Source of the DNA: an uncultured Variovorax sp.
GTDB taxonomy: Bacteria; Pseudomonadota; Gammaproteobacteria; Burkholderiales; Burkholderiaceae_C
Direction: 5' to 3'
NCBI GenBank assembly: GCA_913776885.1
Contig: CAJYQC010000252.1
Span: forward strand, 1 to 39,878
Length of the DNA stretch: 39,878 nucleotides
The notes under the pieces were generated by a model, which was given only the letters and a program-made list of their open reading frames with translations, did not search any database and was not told the DNA's origin. A program made the position numbers and the translations under genes. Below, piece after piece: positions 31,583 to 39,846 of the stretch (position 1 is its first letter; each line of letters begins with the position of its first letter).

Positions 31583-32566
31583 ATGCCCCTCCAGGTCTCC
31601 GTCGCCCTCTGCACCCGCAACGGCGCGCGCTATCTCCCCGAGCAGCTGCGCAGCATCTGCGCGCAGGAGCCGCTGCCGCAAGAGATCGTCGTCTCCGACG
31701 ACGGCTCCAGCGATGACACGCTCGCAGTCGTGCGCGAGACCCTCGCGCAGTGCGGCGTGGCCGACCGGATCGCGCTGCGCGTGTTCAGCAACTCGCCACC
31801 GCTGGGCGTCACCCGCAATTTCGAGCAGGCGGTGCGTGCCTGCAGCCGCGATCTCATCGCGCTGTGCGACCAGGACGACGTCTGGCACCCCGGGCGGCTG
31901 GCGCGCATGGTGGCGCAGTTCGAGGCGCGGCCCGATCTGCTGCTGCTGCATACCGACGCGCGCCTGGTCGACGGCGATCTGAAGCCGCTGGGCTCGACGC
32001 TCTTCCACGCGCTCGAGGTGCAGCCAGGCGAACTGCAGGCGATTGCGGGCGGCGAGGCTTTTGGCGTGCTGCTGCGGCGCAACCTCGTGACGGGTGCGAC
32101 GACGATGTTCCGCAGGACTCTGCTCGATGCGGCACTGCCGTTCTCTCCTGAATGGGTGCACGACGAGTGGCTGGGCGCGATCGCCGCGGCAATCGGCCGC
32201 ATGGATGTGCTGCCCGAGCCCACGATCGACTACCGCCAGCACGGCAACAACCAGATCGGCGCGCGCCGGCTGACGCTGTCCGAGAAGGTGGCGAAGGCTT
32301 TCGTGGAGCGGGGCGACAAGCATGTGGCACGTCTTCGCCGGGCCGAGGCGCTGCTGCAGCGGTTGCAGCAGCTTGGCGACCGGGTGCGGCCGGCCTGCCT
32401 GGATGCGCAGCGCGGCAAGGTGGCGCACCAGCGGTTCAGGGCCGGATTGCCGGCGGCGCGGCCACTGCGCCTGCTGCCGATCCTCCTGGAGGCCGCGCGC
32501 GGCCGCTATGAACGCTTCGGCCGGGGCAAGCAGGCCATCGTGCAGGACGTCTTCGAGCGAGGCTGA
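31583..32566 (+). CDS. Family 2 glycosyltransferase (rhamnosyltransferase-like)
   Basis: A 327-residue GT-A enzyme. VSVALCTRNGARYLPEQLRS (about 5-24), EIVVSDDGSSDDT (34-46) and the donor motif CDQDD (95-99) are intact, followed by the acceptor-side EWVHDEW near residue 190 and a family-typical YRQHGNN. This subgroup is close to WfgS-like and dTDP-rhamnosyl GT2 enzymes that act on O-antigen. The ATG follows a GAGG ribosome site, 10 bp after the preceding glycosyltransferase stop, so the two are cotranscribed. It ends 21 bp from the convergent glycosyltransferase. GC content is again at chromosomal level here. Confidence 0.88.
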   Translation: MPLQVSVALCTRNGARYLPEQLRSICAQEPLPQEIVVSDDGSSDDTLAVVRETLAQCGVADRIALRVFSNSPPLGVTRNFEQAVRACSRDLIALCDQDDVWHPGRLARMVAQFEARPDLLLLHTDARLVDGDLKPLGSTLFHALEVQPGELQAIAGGEAFGVLLRRNLVTGATTMFRRTLLDAALPFSPEWVHDEWLGAIAAAIGRMDVLPEPTIDYRQHGNNQIGARRLTLSEKVAKAFVERGDKHVARLRRAEALLQRLQQLGDRVRPACLDAQRGKVAHQRFRAGLPAARPLRLLPILLEAARGRYERFGRGKQAIVQDVFERG

Positions 32567-32587
32567 TCTTCCCGGCTGAAGGGGTGG

Positions 32588-33337
32588 CTAGCGGCTCTGC
32601 AGCCGCCAGTACCGCCAGAACGACGGCGACAGCCACACCTTAAGCAGGCTGGTCACGTGCCAGTACAGATATTTCTTGCTCCGGTGGCTCTCGCGCTGCG
32701 CATCATGCCGCGCGAGCAGGTTTTCGCCCACCTGCAGCTTCCAGCCCGCGAGGCGGGTGCGGGCGCAGATGTCGAAGTCTTCCCCATACATGAAGAACTT
32801 CTCGTCGAAGCCGCCCACCTGCCGGTAGGCCTCGCTGCGAAACAGCATGAACAGGCCCGGAATCCACGCCGGCACCGTCGGGCGCACGTAGCCGGGCTTC
32901 TTTCTTCCGACGATCTCGAGCGGCGTGAGCAGCGCCCGGTGCGGCTCGGGCTCGGTCTTGCCGGGCTCCAGGATGCGCGGCGTGAGCAGGCCGGCGTCGG
33001 GCGCGGCCTGTGCGAGCAGCGGCGACAGCACGTCGCTGTCGAAGCGGATATCCGGGTTCAGCACCAGGAACCACTCGGTGCCGCAGCGCTCGAAGGCCTG
33101 GTTGTGATTGGCGCCGAAGCCCTTGGGGCTCGCGTTCTCGATCCGCTCCACCTCGAAGCCCCAGCTGCGGCCGGCGACCAGGTCGGCCTCGGGGATGTTC
33201 AATGTCAGCAGGACCTTGTCGATGACGGCGCGGCTGTACCTGTCCAACTGCTCCAGCAGCGGCAGCACCAGCGCGAGCTGGCCGTGGCTCACGATCGAAA
33301 TGGTGATGGGATGGCGGGAGGAGGGGGGCGTGGGCAT
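32588..33337 (-). CDS. Family 2 glycosyltransferase (WbbL-like rhamnosyltransferase candidate)
   Basis: A 249-residue GT2 enzyme with ITISIVSHGQ at the N-terminus, SPKGFGANHNQAFERCGTEW, the donor-binding LNPDIRF (N94-P95-D96), and GLFMLFRSEAYRQVGGFDE followed by MYGEDFDICAR. This NxD and YGEDxD pattern is shared by WbbL-type dTDP-L-rhamnose transferases, which often add rhamnose to lipid-linked GlcNAc. That would fit the adjacent WecA-like gene, from which it diverges with only 44 bp between the starts; the promoters must overlap in the TCTAATTT/GGAATTC region. A short GCGGCT-ctgc-AGCCGC stem at its 3' end (32591-32606) could end transcription from the convergent gene. Confidence 0.85.
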   Translation of the reverse strand: MPTPPSSRHPITISIVSHGQLALVLPLLEQLDRYSRAVIDKVLLTLNIPEADLVAGRSWGFEVERIENASPKGFGANHNQAFERCGTEWFLVLNPDIRFDSDVLSPLLAQAAPDAGLLTPRILEPGKTEPEPHRALLTPLEIVGRKKPGYVRPTVPAWIPGLFMLFRSEAYRQVGGFDEKFFMYGEDFDICARTRLAGWKLQVGENLLARHDAQRESHRSKKYLYWHVTSLLKVWLSPSFWRYWRLQSR

Positions 33338-33381
33338 GGTCTAATTTCGCCCGGAATTCTAGGGTTCCCGAAACCCCACAC

Positions 33382-34479
33382 ATGATTGCTCTGATCGTCA
33401 TCAGTTTCTTCGTCGCCGCCTTCTCGGTGCAGGTGTTCATGCGGCGCGCGCGGCGGCATGCCCGCATCTATGGCGCCGACATGCCGCAGCGCTTCCACAA
33501 GGGCCACGTGCCGCGCCTGGGCGGTGCGGGCATCCTGCTGGGCATGGGGGTGGCCTGGCTGGCCGCCGGCATCACCGGCACCGATCCGTTCAACGTCTCC
33601 TGGCCGGTCACGACTTCGATGCTCACGCTGGTGTGCATCCTGCCGGCGGTGCTGGGCGGCATCGTCGAAGACGTCACCCAGCGCGTGAAGGTGCGCTACC
33701 GGCTGGGCCTGACCATCGGCTCGGCGCTTCTGGTCTGCTGGCTGCTGGGGCTGGGCGTGGCGCGCACCGGCTTCGAGACGGTCGACGGCTGGCTGGCGAT
33801 GGTGCCTTACGCCACCGTGCTCTTCGCGGCCCTGGCCATCGGCGGGCTGCCTCATGCCTTCAACATCATCGATGGCTACAACGGGCTCGCGGGCACGGTC
33901 GCGGTGCTGGTCTGCCTGGCGATCTCGCACGTGGCGCTGCAGGTGGGCGACCGGCAGCTGGCCGCCATGGTGATCTGCCTGGTCGGCGCCACCTTCGGCT
34001 TCCTGGTGTGGAACTACCCGCGCGGCAAGATCTTCGCCGGCGACGGCGGCGCCTACGTCTGGGGCATGGTGATCGCCGTGGCCTGCGTGACGCTGGTGCA
34101 GCGCCACCGCGTGGTGTCGCCGTGGTTCCCGATGCTGCTGCTGATCTACCCGGTGTGGGAGACGCTGTTCTCCATCTACCGCAAGCTGGCGCGCGGGCAG
34201 TCGCCCGGCACGGCCGACGCGCTGCACTTCCACCAGCTGATCTTCCGACGCATCGTGCGCGTGGCCTTCGCGGACGACGAGGCCCGGCAGCTGCTGGCGC
34301 GCAACAACCGCACCTCGCCCTACCTGTGGATGTTCGCGGCCCTGTCGGTGGTGCCGGCGGTGCTGTTCTGGAACAACACCATCGTGCTGATGTTCTTCTG
34401 CCTGCTGTTCGTGACCACCTACGTGGGGGCGTACCTGATGATCGTGCGCTTCAAGGTCCCGCGCTGGCTGCGGCCGTGA
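33382..34479 (+). CDS. WecA/MraY-family polyprenyl-phosphate phosphoglycosyltransferase (initiating enzyme)
   Basis: A 365-residue membrane protein with about ten to eleven helices. It keeps MPQRFHKGHVPRLGGAGI (the start-of-family P-R-GG pattern), the catalytic NIIDGYNGLAG (161-171; Asn161, Asp164) and the Mg/nucleotide loop FAGDGGAYVWG (218-228; Asp221). In the first acidic motif the usual DD is Glu96-Asp97 (GGIVEDVTQR). The enzyme should transfer a sugar-1-phosphate, most likely GlcNAc-1-P, from UDP-sugar to undecaprenyl phosphate and so start the polysaccharide. It is the last gene of the locus. Divergent from the WbbL-like gene. I avoid the symbol wecA because the sugar specificity is not visible. 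Confidence 0.88.
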   Translation: MIALIVISFFVAAFSVQVFMRRARRHARIYGADMPQRFHKGHVPRLGGAGILLGMGVAWLAAGITGTDPFNVSWPVTTSMLTLVCILPAVLGGIVEDVTQRVKVRYRLGLTIGSALLVCWLLGLGVARTGFETVDGWLAMVPYATVLFAALAIGGLPHAFNIIDGYNGLAGTVAVLVCLAISHVALQVGDRQLAAMVICLVGATFGFLVWNYPRGKIFAGDGGAYVWGMVIAVACVTLVQRHRVVSPWFPMLLLIYPVWETLFSIYRKLARGQSPGTADALHFHQLIFRRIVRVAFADDEARQLLARNNRTSPYLWMFAALSVVPAVLFWNNTIVLMFFCLLFVTTYVGAYLMIVRFKVPRWLRP

Positions 34480-34486
34480 ACAGGCA

Positions 34487-34585
34487 CGCCCCCAGGCTTC
34501 GCGCACTTCGTGTCGCTGCGCCAACCCCTCGCCCGGGGGCAACACCGGTGGCCCGGCAAGGCCGGCTCCCCGGTGTGGCCCGCAC
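34487..34585 (+). repeat. Dispersed intergenic repeat, copy B
   Basis: The plus strand starts GCCCCCAGGCTTCGCGCACT and continues TCGTGTCGCTGCGCCAACCCC and then GCCCGGCAAGGCCGG (each also present, nearly identical, in copy A at 2470-2568 on the minus strand). It sits immediately after the stop of the WecA-like gene in the 184-bp gap before argB. As in copy A, the C-run/G-run centre (CCCCTCGCCCGGGGG) can form a hairpin, so the element could also work as a transcription-attenuating or mRNA 3'-end structure. Confidence 0.75.
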
Positions 34586-34663
34586 AGTCAGTCGGCTGTC
34601 ACCGGGATTGCGCGAGAATTTGAGCCTCACCTGATCGTCCACCGCTTTGGAGCCTGACCGCCC

Positions 34664-35557
34664 ATGACCGACCCCGTCCTCAACATCCCCCCGCGCGACA
34701 AGGCCGAGATCCTGGCCCAGGCGCTGCCGTACATCCGCAAGTTCCACGGCAAGACCATCGTCATCAAGTACGGCGGCAACGCCATGACCGACCCGGCGCT
34801 GCAGGCCGACTTCGCCGAAGACGTGGTGCTGCTCAAGCTGGTGGGCATGAACCCGGTGGTGGTGCACGGCGGCGGCCCGCAGATCGAGGCGGCGCTCAAC
34901 CGCCTGGGCAAGAAGGGCAGCTTCATCCAGGGCATGCGCGTGACCGACGCCGAGACCATGGAAGTCGTCGAATGGGTGCTGGCCGGCGAGGTGCAGCAGG
35001 ACATCGTGGGCCTGATCAACCAGGCCGGCGGCAAGGCCGTGGGCCTGACCGGTCGCGACGGCGGCCTGATCCGCGCGCAGAAGCTCAAGATGGCCGACCG
35101 CAACGATCCCAACGTGCACCACGACGTCGGCCAGGTCGGCGACATCGTCTCCATCGACCCCAGCGTGGTCAAGGCGCTGCAGGACGACGCCTTCATCCCG
35201 GTGGTCAGCCCCATCGGCTTCGGCGAGGAGAACGAGAGCTACAACATCAACGCCGACGTCGTCGCCGGCAAGCTGGCCACCGTGCTCAAGGCCGAGAAGC
35301 TCATGCTGCTGACCAACACGCCCGGCGTGCTCGACAAGGACGGCAAGCTGCTCACCAACCTCAGCGCCCGCGAGATCGACGACCTGTTCGCCGACGGCAC
35401 CATCTCCGGCGGCATGCTGCCGAAGATCGAAGGTGCGCTCGACGCGGCCAAGAGCGGCGTGAACGCGGTGCACATCATCGACGGCCGCGTGCCGCACGCG
35501 ATGCTGCTGGAGATCCTGACCGACCAGGCCTACGGCACGATGATCCGCGCCCGTTGA
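34664..35557 (+). CDS. argB: Acetylglutamate kinase
   Basis: A 297-residue amino-acid kinase that phosphorylates N-acetyl-L-glutamate in the second step of arginine synthesis. The N-terminal [11 protein letters not shown] is the phosphate-binding Lys-GG segment, followed by [20 protein letters not shown], the N-acetylglutamate-binding [12 protein letters not shown], and [16 protein letters not shown]; the ending [19 protein letters not shown] is also typical. The N-terminal extension before the first strand is the form seen in arginine-sensitive enzymes, so feedback inhibition by arginine is possible. The gene is separated from slmA by 68 bp, as is usual in related Burkholderiales. Start ATG 34664. 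Confidence 0.97.
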   Translation: MTDPVLNIPPRDKAEILAQALPYIRKFHGKTIVIKYGGNAMTDPALQADFAEDVVLLKLVGMNPVVVHGGGPQIEAALNRLGKKGSFIQGMRVTDAETMEVVEWVLAGEVQQDIVGLINQAGGKAVGLTGRDGGLIRAQKLKMADRNDPNVHHDVGQVGDIVSIDPSVVKALQDDAFIPVVSPIGFGEENESYNINADVVAGKLATVLKAEKLMLLTNTPGVLDKDGKLLTNLSAREIDDLFADGTISGGMLPKIEGALDAAKSGVNAVHIIDGRVPHAMLLEILTDQAYGTMIRAR

Positions 35558-35593
35558 GGCCGGCGTGGGCGCGCGCTCACTGCGCTGTGCGAG

Positions 35594-35605
35594 AATCAAT
35601 TGATT
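35594..35605. promoter_or_regulatory. Perfect 12-bp palindrome upstream of slmA
   Basis: AATCAATTGATT is a perfect inverted repeat 21 bp before the slmA start. It overlaps a GAGAAT word (35591-35596) that could be a -10. It could be a TetR-type autoregulatory site. It does not resemble the enterobacterial SlmA-binding sequence, so I make no claim about the bound protein. Confidence 0.35.
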
Positions 35606-35625
35606 ACATCTTTGCACGCGCTCCC

Positions 35626-36276
35626 ATGCAGAACGAAGAGACGACCAGTGCTTCCGGCGTAGAGACTCCTGCGGAAACGACCACTCCCCCGGCGCGCAAG
35701 CGCCCCAAGCCGGGCGAGCGGCGCGTGCAGATCCTGCAGGCGCTTGCCTCCATGCTGGAGCAGCCGGGCGCCGAGCGGGTCACCACTGCTGCGCTGGCGG
35801 CGCGGCTCGAAGTGAGCGAGGCCGCGCTCTATCGCCATTTCGCGAGCAAGGCCCAGATGTTCGAGGGCCTGATCGACTTCATCGAGCAGAGCGTCTTCAC
35901 GCTGGTCAACCAGATCCTCGAGCGCGAGGGTGCCACCGGCGCCCAGCAGGCCGCCCGCATCCTCACGCTGCTCGTGCAGTTCGCAGAGCGCAATCCCGGC
36001 ATGACCCGCGTCATGGTGGGCGACGCGCTGGTCTACGAGAACGAGCGCCTCCAGCAGCGCATGAACCAGTTCTTCGACAAGATCGAATCCACGCTGCGCC
36101 AGGTGCTTCGCGGTGCCGCCGCGGCCGACGGCTCGGCCACGCCCAGCGTCGATGCGCAGGTGCGCGCAGCGGCACTCACTGCCTTCGTGGTGGGGCAGCT
36201 GCAGCGCTTCGCGCGCTCGGGATTCCGCCGCGCGCCTTCGGAGCATCTGGAGGCCACTATCGCGTTGATCGTCTGA
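35626..36276 (+). CDS. slmA: Nucleoid occlusion factor SlmA (TetR family)
   Basis: A 216-residue TetR-fold protein. After a Pro/Thr/Glu-rich tail of about 25 residues, KPGERRVQILQALASMLEQP and TAALAARLEVSEAALYRHFASKAQMFEGLI form the helix-turn-helix (about 28-78), with the sequence around ALYRHFASKAQMFEGLIDFIE characteristic of SlmA. The C-terminal helices (FAERNPGMTRVMVGDALVYE) match the SlmA ligand-free dimer domain. In other proteobacteria SlmA binds DNA sites and FtsZ to block septation over the nucleoid. The position directly after argB is the usual one in Burkholderiales. Start ATG 35626. Confidence 0.9.
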   Translation: MQNEETTSASGVETPAETTTPPARKRPKPGERRVQILQALASMLEQPGAERVTTAALAARLEVSEAALYRHFASKAQMFEGLIDFIEQSVFTLVNQILEREGATGAQQAARILTLLVQFAERNPGMTRVMVGDALVYENERLQQRMNQFFDKIESTLRQVLRGAAAADGSATPSVDAQVRAAALTAFVVGQLQRFARSGFRRAPSEHLEATIALIV

Positions 36277-36291
36277 GGGCGATGCGTGGCT

Positions 36292-36312
36292 CCCTCCCGC
36301 GCTGAGGGAGGG
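36292..36312. terminator. Hairpin between convergent slmA and Ldh genes
   Basis: A perfect 7-bp stem CCCTCCC / GGGAGGG with a seven-base loop lies 15 bp after the slmA stop. No T tract follows on either strand, so it may be a Rho-independent-like pause or a mRNA-end structure. It is part of a 142-bp gap (36277-36418) whose right half, read on the minus strand, has a GC-rich repeat-like composition but no second copy in this window. Confidence 0.4.
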
Positions 36313-36418
36313 TGGGGCGGGGCGCGACGGCCTCGATGCCCTGGAGGCACTCGGGGCGCTTGTTGGGCGCAGCAGCCCCCATCCCAGCCGTCGCCCGGCA
36401 GGGGAAGCAGCAAGACCT

Positions 36419-37480
36419 TCAGGGCGTGACTTCGACGCCCACCTTCGCGCCTGCCGCAACGATCTCGCCCCACGTCGCATCGTCCACCCAGATCCCGTCC
36501 GCGCGTCGCGCCGCCCGCGCCTTGCGCTCCGGCTCGCCAGCGATCTGCACTTCTTCGAAACCCTGCCCGGGCGGGCTCTGCCGCAGCCATGCGACGAACT
36601 CGCGTGCTTCCTGCTCGAACGACTTCTGCGTGCCCAGCTTCGCCGGGTCGATCAGCACCGTGAGCATGCCGTTGAGCACCGTGCGTGCCGTGTCAGCCTG
36701 CCGATGCCATGTGCCGCCGCCCGTGAGCGCGCCGCCGAGCAGTTCGCAGGCCACGGCCATGCCGTAGCCCTTGTGCTCGCCGAAGGTCATGAGCGCGCCG
36801 AAGAGGCCGTTGCCCTGCGGCACCACCACCACGCCCGGGTCGTTGGTGGGCGCGCCTTTCTCGTCGATGAGGTAGCCGTCGGGCACGCGCTCGCCCTTGT
36901 TGTGCGCCACGCGCATCTTTCCCTGCGCCACGCGGCTGGTCGCGTAGTCGAGCACGAAGGGCTCCGCGCCCGCGAGTGGAATGCCGATGCAGCACGGATT
37001 GGTGCCGAAGCGCCCGTCGCCGCCGCCCCAGGGCGCGACCACCGGCCGCGAGAGCACGTTGACGAAATGCATCGACACCAGCCCCTGCGCAGTCGCCATC
37101 TCCGCGAAGTGCCCGATGCGCCCCAGGTGGTGCGCATGAGACAGCGTGAAGATGCAGCTTCCGTGCTGCTTCGCGCGCGCGATGCCCAGCTCCATCGCCT
37201 GCACGCCGACGATCTGGCCGTAGCCGTGCTGGCCGTCCAGGCCCATCAGCGTGCCGATGTCGAGGTTCACGCGCACCGCGCCGTTGGGCTTCAGGCCGCC
37301 CTCGGCCACTGCGTCGACGTACCGCGGCAGCATGCCGACGCCGTGCGAGTCGTGCCCGCTCAGGTTGGCCAGCACGAGGTTGGCCGCCACCTGCTGTGCC
37401 TCGGCGGGCGAGCTGCCCGCGGCTTCGAGGATGCGGGCGACGGTGGCCTGCAGGTGGTCGGCCTTGAGCGTATGGGACAT
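36419..37480 (-). CDS. Ldh-family (malate/L-lactate/sulfolactate-type) NAD(P)-dependent oxidoreductase
   Basis: A 353-residue protein of the Ldh_2 family, which has a fold distinct from the classical lactate dehydrogenases. The signature ANLSGHDSHGVGMLPRYVDA (about 34-53) holds the catalytic His, LSHAHHLGRIGHFAEMA and RFGTNPCCIGIP follow, and DYATSRVAQGKMRVAHNKGE is the NAD-binding and substrate region. LMTFGEHKGYGMAVACELLGG is typical as well. Family members reduce or oxidise 2-oxoacids and sugar acids (malate, ureidoglycolate, 2,3-diketo-L-gulonate). The gene is followed upstream on the same strand by an SMP-30-type lactonase and a UxaA-type dehydratase, which suggests a role in sugar-acid catabolism. 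The precise substrate is unknown. Confidence 0.9.
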   Translation of the reverse strand: MSHTLKADHLQATVARILEAAGSSPAEAQQVAANLVLANLSGHDSHGVGMLPRYVDAVAEGGLKPNGAVRVNLDIGTLMGLDGQHGYGQIVGVQAMELGIARAKQHGSCIFTLSHAHHLGRIGHFAEMATAQGLVSMHFVNVLSRPVVAPWGGGDGRFGTNPCCIGIPLAGAEPFVLDYATSRVAQGKMRVAHNKGERVPDGYLIDEKGAPTNDPGVVVVPQGNGLFGALMTFGEHKGYGMAVACELLGGALTGGGTWHRQADTARTVLNGMLTVLIDPAKLGTQKSFEQEAREFVAWLRQSPPGQGFEEVQIAGEPERKARAARRADGIWVDDATWGEIVAAGAKVGVEVTP

Positions 37481-37483
37481 GGA

Positions 37484-38416
37484 TCAGGCTCCTTTTGCGT
37501 TCAGCGTGATGGCGTAGAGCGACGTGGTCGCGCAGATGAAGAGGCGGTTGCGCTTGGGGCCGCCGAAGCAGACGTTGGCCACGCGCTCGGGCAGCAGGAT
37601 CTTGCCCAGCAGCGTGCCGTCGGGGTGGTAGGCGTGCACGCCGTCGAGCGCGCTGGTCCAGATGCGGCCTTCGGTGTCGAGGCGGAAGCCGTCGAACATG
37701 CCGCTGGTGCATTCGGCGAAGACCTCGCCGCCGCCCAGGCTGCGGCCGTCGGCGCCCACCCTGAAGCGGCGGATGTGCCGCGGACCATCGGCCGCATGGC
37801 TCGCGCCCGTGTCGGCGATGTACAGCAGCGACCCGTCGGGCGAGAAGGCCAGTCCGTTGGGCTTGACGAAGTCGTCGGCCATCAGCTCGACCTCACCGCT
37901 TTGCGGGTCGATGCGGTAGACATGGCACGCGCCGATCTCGCTCTCGGCCTTCAGGCCTTCGTAGTCGGAGAGGATGCCGTAGCTCGGGTCGGTGAACCAC
38001 ACGGCGCCGTCGGAGTGCACCACCACGTCGTTGGGCGAGTTGAGCCGCTTGCCCTTCCAGTGCGAGGCCAGCACGGTGATCGTGCCGTCGTGCTCGGTGC
38101 GCGTCACGCGCCGCGTGAGGTGCTCGCAGCTCACCAGCCGGCCCTGGCGGTCGACCGTGTTGCCGTTGGTGTTGTCCGACGGCTCGCGGAAGGTTCCCAC
38201 CGTGCCGTTGACCTCGTCGAAGCGCAGCATGCGGTTGTTGGGAATGTCCGACCACACCAGCGTGCGGTGCGCCGCGAACCACGCGGGGCCTTCGCACCAG
38301 CGCGCGCCGGTCCACAGGCGCTGCACGCGCTCGGGGCCGGGGATGCATCCCTTGAAGCGCGGGTCCAGCTGTTCGAAGCCTGTGCCTTCCAGGAAGCCGA
38401 AGGGGAGAGTCGCCAT
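37484..38416 (-). CDS. SMP-30/gluconolactonase-family protein
   Basis: A 310-residue six-bladed propeller. GARWCEGPAWF places the metal-binding Glu near residue 43, LNSPNDVVVHSDGAVWFTDP (about 125-145) supplies the Asn/Asp pair, and KPNGLAFSPDGSLLYIADTG adds the last metal ligand (Asp near 208). These match calcium/zinc lactonases such as gluconolactonase and xylonolactonase, which open sugar lactones in the cytoplasm or periplasm. No signal peptide is seen, so it is probably cytoplasmic. It lies 3 bp from the start of the downstream Ldh gene, so the two are translated as one operon with the UxaA gene before it. Confidence 0.9.
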   Translation of the reverse strand: MATLPFGFLEGTGFEQLDPRFKGCIPGPERVQRLWTGARWCEGPAWFAAHRTLVWSDIPNNRMLRFDEVNGTVGTFREPSDNTNGNTVDRQGRLVSCEHLTRRVTRTEHDGTITVLASHWKGKRLNSPNDVVVHSDGAVWFTDPSYGILSDYEGLKAESEIGACHVYRIDPQSGEVELMADDFVKPNGLAFSPDGSLLYIADTGASHAADGPRHIRRFRVGADGRSLGGGEVFAECTSGMFDGFRLDTEGRIWTSALDGVHAYHPDGTLLGKILLPERVANVCFGGPKRNRLFICATTSLYAITLNAKGA

Positions 38417-38448
38417 GCCGTTCCTCGTCGTCGATGGGTTCGCTCGGT

Positions 38449-39846
38449 TCACATCACCGCACCGACCTGCCACGGCACGAACTCGTTCTGGCCGTAGCCG
38501 TGCTGCTCGCTCTTCGACTGCGCGCCTGATGCGGTCGCGAGCACCAGCTCGAAGATGCGCTGGCCCATCTCCTGGATCGACGCGGTGCCGTCGACGATCT
38601 CGCCGCAGTTGATGTCCATGTCTTCCTCCTGCCGCTGCCACAGCGCCGAGTTGGTCGCCAGCTTGAGCGAAGGCGAGGGCGCGCAGCCATAGGCCGAGCC
38701 GCGTCCGGTGGTGAAGCAGATCAGGTTGGCGCCGCCGGCCACCTGTCCGGTGGCGCTCACCGGGTCGTAGCCGGGCGTGTCCATGTAGACGAAGCCGTGC
38801 GCGGTGACGGGCTCCGCGTATTCGTACACCGCCTCGAGGTTGCTGGTGCCGCCCTTGGCGACCGCGCCCAGCGACTTCTCGAGGATGGTGGTGAGCCCGC
38901 CTGCCTTGTTGCCCGGCGAGGGGTTGTTGTTCATCTCGCCTTCGTTGACGGCGGTGTAGTGCTCCCACCACTTGATGCGGTCCACCAGCTTCTGGCCGAC
39001 CTCGCGCTTCACCGCGCGGCGCGTGAGCAGGTGCTCGGCGCCGTACACCTCGGGCGTCTCGCTGAGGATGGCGGTGCCGCCGTGTGCCACCAGCAGGTCG
39101 ACCGCCGCGCCCAGCGCGGGGTTGGCGCTGATGCCCGAGTAGCCGTCCGAGCCGCCGCACTGCAGCCCGATCGTGATGTGCGCCGCGCTGCAGGGCTCGC
39201 GCTTCACCGCGTTGGCGCGCGGCAGCATCTCGTTGATGAGCGCCACGCCCTTCTCGACCGTCTTTCGCGTGCCGCCCGTGTCCTGGATGTTGAAGGTGCG
39301 GAAGTTCTCGCCCTCGGCCAGGTGGCCGGTCGCGAGCCAGGCGTTGATCTGGTTGGCCTCGCAGCCCAGGCCCACCACCAGCACGCCTGCGAAGTTCGCA
39401 TGCGTTGCATAGCCCGTGAGCGTGCGCTCCAGGATCTGCATGCCCAGGCCCTGCGTGTCCATGCCGCAGCCGGTGCCGTGCGTGAGCGCGATCACGCCGT
39501 CCACGTTCGGGAAGGCCGCCAGCGCCTGCGGGTTGGTCTTGCGCGAGAAGTGGTCGGCGATGGCGCGCGCGGCGGTGGCCGAGCAGTTCACGCTGGTCAG
39601 CACGCCGATGTAGTTGCGCGTGGCCACGCGGCCGTCGGCACGCCGGATGCCCATGAAGGTGGCTTCGCGCTTCGCGGGCGCGGGCTTCACGTCGGCGCCG
39701 AAGGCGTAGTCGCGTACAAAGCCTTCCGTGACGGCGCCCTTGTCGGGGCCCATGTCGAGGTTCTGCGTGTGCACGTGCTCGCCGGCGGCGATGGGCCGGC
39801 TCGCGAAGCCGATGATCTGGTTGTAGCGGCGCACCGGCTCGCCCTG
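38449..39846 (-). CDS. UxaA-family altronate/galactarate dehydratase, N-terminal end missing
   Basis: At least 465 residues of a UxaA-type hydrolyase that removes water from altronate, galactarate or a similar sugar acid. Visible blocks: GEPVRRYNQIIGFASRPIAA at the truncated N-terminus (end of the SAF domain), ATRNYIGVLTSVNCSATAAR, THGTGCGMDTQGLGMQILER, GLGCEANQI, IGLQCGGSDGYSGISANPAL, and TTGRGSAYGCAPSPSLKLA, including conserved Cys residues of the metal site. The frame is open to 39846 and then meets a fold-back and an in-frame TGA, so the missing first part (about 40-60 residues in the family) is not in this window. The GTG at 39834 is therefore not taken as the real start. Probably the first gene of a three-gene sugar-acid operon. 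Confidence 0.9.
   Translation of the reverse strand, partial: QGEPVRRYNQIIGFASRPIAAGEHVHTQNLDMGPDKGAVTEGFVRDYAFGADVKPAPAKREATFMGIRRADGRVATRNYIGVLTSVNCSATAARAIADHFSRKTNPQALAAFPNVDGVIALTHGTGCGMDTQGLGMQILERTLTGYATHANFAGVLVVGLGCEANQINAWLATGHLAEGENFRTFNIQDTGGTRKTVEKGVALINEMLPRANAVKREPCSAAHITIGLQCGGSDGYSGISANPALGAAVDLLVAHGGTAILSETPEVYGAEHLLTRRAVKREVGQKLVDRIKWWEHYTAVNEGEMNNNPSPGNKAGGLTTILEKSLGAVAKGGTSNLEAVYEYAEPVTAHGFVYMDTPGYDPVSATGQVAGGANLICFTTGRGSAYGCAPSPSLKLATNSALWQRQEEDMDINCGEIVDGTASIQEMGQRIFELVLATASGAQSKSEQHGYGQNEFVPWQVGAVM

Noticed and set aside
35594-35605. Palindrome as an SlmA-binding site
   Set aside because: It does not resemble the known enterobacterial SlmA consensus; kept only as an unspecified palindrome.
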